Assembly (NCBI RefSeq): GCF_023284065.1
Contig: NZ_JAKIKP010000007.1
Location: 161,469-225,468, forward strand
Reading direction: 5' to 3'
Source: Shewanella gaetbuli
GTDB taxonomy: Bacteria; Pseudomonadota; Gammaproteobacteria; Enterobacterales; Shewanellaceae
DNA: 64,000 bases
Shown here: piece by piece, positions 62,374 to 64,000 of the stretch
Layout of the letters: each line of letters begins with the position of its first letter
Numbering within the stretch: position 1 is the first letter of the stretch
The notes under the pieces: generated by a model
What the model was told of the DNA's origin: nothing
Database searches by the model: none
What the model saw: the letters and a program-made list of their open reading frames with translations, nothing else
Program-made: the position numbers and the translations under genes

Positions 62374-63504
62374 ATGTATCAACTCACATTCGACACGCAA
62401 GCGTTTATCAAACAACAATGGCAAAAAAAGCCTATTGTAATTAAGCAAGCTTTTGCCAACTTTGAAGATCCAATCGCAGCGGATGAATTAGCGGGTTTAG
62501 CCTGTGAAGAAGAAATTTCAGCTCGTATTGTTGTTACAAAGGACAACGGCTGGGAAGTTATTCAAGGGCCATTTGAAGATTATGACACTTATGGTGAAAG
62601 CCATTGGCAATTATTAGTTCAAGCCGTTAATCATTGGTATCCGGATTCACAGCCATTAGTAGAAGCATTTAGGTTTTTACCTGACTGGCGTTTTGACGAC
62701 TTAATGGTGTCATTTGCCACTCCACAAGGTGGTGTTGGCCCGCATATCGACAATTACGATGTATTTATTATTCAAGGTGAAGGTGAACGCCGTTGGCGTG
62801 TGGGTGACAAAGGCGATCACAAAGTCAGAGGTGGCGACAAAACCTCACCATTAGTAGAAGACTTCGAACCGATTATTGATGTGATACTTGAAAAAGGTGA
62901 CCTGCTATATATTCCACCCGGCTACCCACATTGTGGCGAAACACTCACACTCGCATTAAGTTATTCGGTTGGCTTTAGAGCACCTAGCCAGCAAGAGCTA
63001 CTTACCCAATTAGCAGACTCATTAATTGATACTAACAGCGGCCATAAACGCTTTGAGTCGGATTCTGAATCTGCAGAGCCAGGCATGGTGAGCCAGTCGC
63101 AACAGCAAGGCATTATGCATTTACTTGCCGAGCTTGCTAATCAACCTGATAAGTACCAAACCATGTTGGGTCAGTTACTCAGTCAAAACCGCTTTGAATT
63201 AGATATTTGTGAAGGTGAAGAGGCATTAGATACTGATGAATTGGTTGACTTAGTTAGTCAAGGTGCAAGCATCGCACGTATTGGTGGCCTTAAAGTATTG
63301 CGCTTAGAGGGTGATTTAAATAGTCGTTTATTTATCAACGGCGAAGTTTATCCGTTAGCTACTGCGACTGAAGAAGAATTACTGACTTTGGCAAATGAAA
63401 ATTGGCTTGAGAATGAACAAGCTCAGCAACTTTGTGGCAATAACGAAATAGCCTCGCTAATGGTTACTTTAATCAACCAAGGTCTATACTACTTGGCAGA
63501 ATAG
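62374..63504 (+). CDS. roxA: 50S ribosomal protein L16 arginine hydroxylase (RoxA/YcfD)
   Basis: A 376-aa JmjC-type 2-oxoglutarate/Fe(II) oxygenase. The iron ligands are visible as H124 and D126 (GPHIDNYDVF) and H186 (GYPHCGET), in the context WRVGDKG and DLLYIPPGYPH. The C-terminal winged-helix region is about 290-376. E. coli RoxA hydroxylates an arginine of ribosomal protein L16. It follows purB and is the last gene before the repeat region. Confidence 0.95.
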   Translation: MYQLTFDTQAFIKQQWQKKPIVIKQAFANFEDPIAADELAGLACEEEISARIVVTKDNGWEVIQGPFEDYDTYGESHWQLLVQAVNHWYPDSQPLVEAFRFLPDWRFDDLMVSFATPQGGVGPHIDNYDVFIIQGEGERRWRVGDKGDHKVRGGDKTSPLVEDFEPIIDVILEKGDLLYIPPGYPHCGETLTLALSYSVGFRAPSQQELLTQLADSLIDTNSGHKRFESDSESAEPGMVSQSQQQGIMHLLAELANQPDKYQTMLGQLLSQNRFELDICEGEEALDTDELVDLVSQGASIARIGGLKVLRLEGDLNSRLFINGEVYPLATATEEELLTLANENWLENEQAQQLCGNNEIASLMVTLINQGLYYLAE

Positions 63505-63614
63505 TACAGCACTCGATATTGACTTTAAGCGCCGCCAGCTTCGAGATGCCACTAACATTCTCGAACGACCTTATATCGTCAGCTTCGAGGCCCCAACTCC
63601 GCCAACCTACAGGC

Positions 63615-63725
63615 CCCAAACTCCGTCACCCTCGAGGTCTTTTATCGAGGGTCTGCTTTACTGCAATAATTAAGTGAATCCAATAGCATAAACAACAGAT
63701 TCCGGCCCACAAGCATTACCGGAAT
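63615..63725. repeat. Perfect 111-bp direct repeat, copy 1
   Basis: Identical base for base to 63890-64000. It contains one TCGAGG hairpin, the spacer with CTGCAATAATTAAGTG and one TTCCGG/CCGGAA hairpin. Confidence 0.9.
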
Positions 63726-63889
63726 GACGGATTGCTCTAATGACAGGGATATCAAACATTGTCGGAATGACGGGTTAGTCACCATTAACTAGGCTATGCA
63801 TTCGTTATCCTCCCCCCCCCTGCACCGTCACTCTTGAGTTTTCCTAATTCCGCCACGCTCGAACTCTCAAAACCGTCACCCTCGAGTAA

Positions 63890-64000
63890 CCCAAACTCCG
63901 TCACCCTCGAGGTCTTTTATCGAGGGTCTGCTTTACTGCAATAATTAAGTGAATCCAATAGCATAAACAACAGATTCCGGCCCACAAGCATTACCGGAAT
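63890..64000. repeat. Perfect 111-bp direct repeat, copy 2
   Basis: Same sequence as copy 1, starting 275 bp later and running to the window end, so the true repeat may be longer. Confidence 0.9.

Larger units (their letters stand above)
63540..64000. repeat. Second cluster of paired palindromic repeats, variant form
   Basis: After roxA the sequence is again made of CGTCACCCTCGAGGTC to TCGAGGGTCTG hairpins and AGATTCCGGCCCACAAGC to ACCGGAATGACGG hairpins, plus partial copies (CCGTCACCCTCGAG, CCGTCACTCTTGAG, GCCACGCTCGA). Compared with the 40-kb array, the stem base pair T-A is C-G here (ATCCTCGA/TCGAGGAT versus ACCCTCGA/TCGAGGGT). A C9 run lies at 63812-63820. The array continues past the window edge. 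Confidence 0.85.

Noticed and set aside
63812..63820. C9 tract as a phase-variation switch
   Set aside because: It lies in intergenic repeat DNA, not in a gene or next to a promoter I can identify; a sequencing-length artefact is also possible.

Overview
The window looks like a chromosomal segment of a marine gammaproteobacterium, most probably Shewanella. The reasons are the housekeeping order aat-bpt-infA, clpA-clpS-cspD-icd (monomeric)-rluE-nudJ-mnmA-hflD-purB-roxA, the full hisL-GDCBHAFI operon with its attenuator, pheST-ihfA, and protein sequences that match that group by eye. The genus is inferred; no database was searched.

Layout. (1) 1-5.8 kb is accessory DNA. A small repressor, a divergent xis-like gene with palindromic operators, a tyrosine recombinase and an overlapping HD-domain gene form an integration module. 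After it come a decayed IS66 fragment, an LprI-like gene and a complete IS3-family element. The block ends at the 3' ends of two identical tRNA-Val(GAC) genes, a plausible attachment site. (2) 6.2-27.75 kb, all on the minus strand, is a Wzx/Wzy-type exopolysaccharide operon. Transcription enters at a JUMPStart/ops element (27.8 kb). It then passes through AT-rich variable genes (acyltransferase, CpsF/WecG family, three GT4, one GT2, a broken acyltransferase, flippase, polymerase), GDP-mannose supply (manC, manB), the initiating transferase, the export machinery (outer-membrane beta-barrel, short Wza-like protein, Wzc-like kinase, PHP phosphatase), an O-antigen-ligase-like protein and galU. The export half resembles Vibrio cholerae vpsL-M-N-O. 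(3) 28.8-32.0 kb carries a LapG-like periplasmic protease, a LapD-like degenerate c-di-GMP receptor and a small secreted Gly-rich protein, apparently one operon and without a large adhesin nearby. (4) 32.4-39.8 kb is the histidine operon. (5) 39.8-41.1 kb is an array of paired palindromic repeats with a GIY-YIG nuclease-like gene embedded in it. (6) 41.1-50.8 kb holds an MscS channel, an LpxM-type acyltransferase, ihfA-pheT-pheS, a chemoreceptor, a glycine-zipper protein, aat and bpt. (7) 50.9-63.5 kb is housekeeping, interrupted at 51.2-51.8 kb by a hairpin-dense block. (8) 63.5-64 kb returns to the palindromic repeats, including a perfect 111-bp direct repeat.

The exopolysaccharide operon and the LapG/LapD pair lie side by side and both suggest control of surface attachment: one makes and exports matrix polysaccharide, the other couples c-di-GMP to periplasmic proteolysis. 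The two most unusual signals are the REPIN-like paired palindromes hosting a GIY-YIG gene, and the small secreted protein after lapD, which carries a TAAG tetrapeptide like the known LapG cleavage motif.
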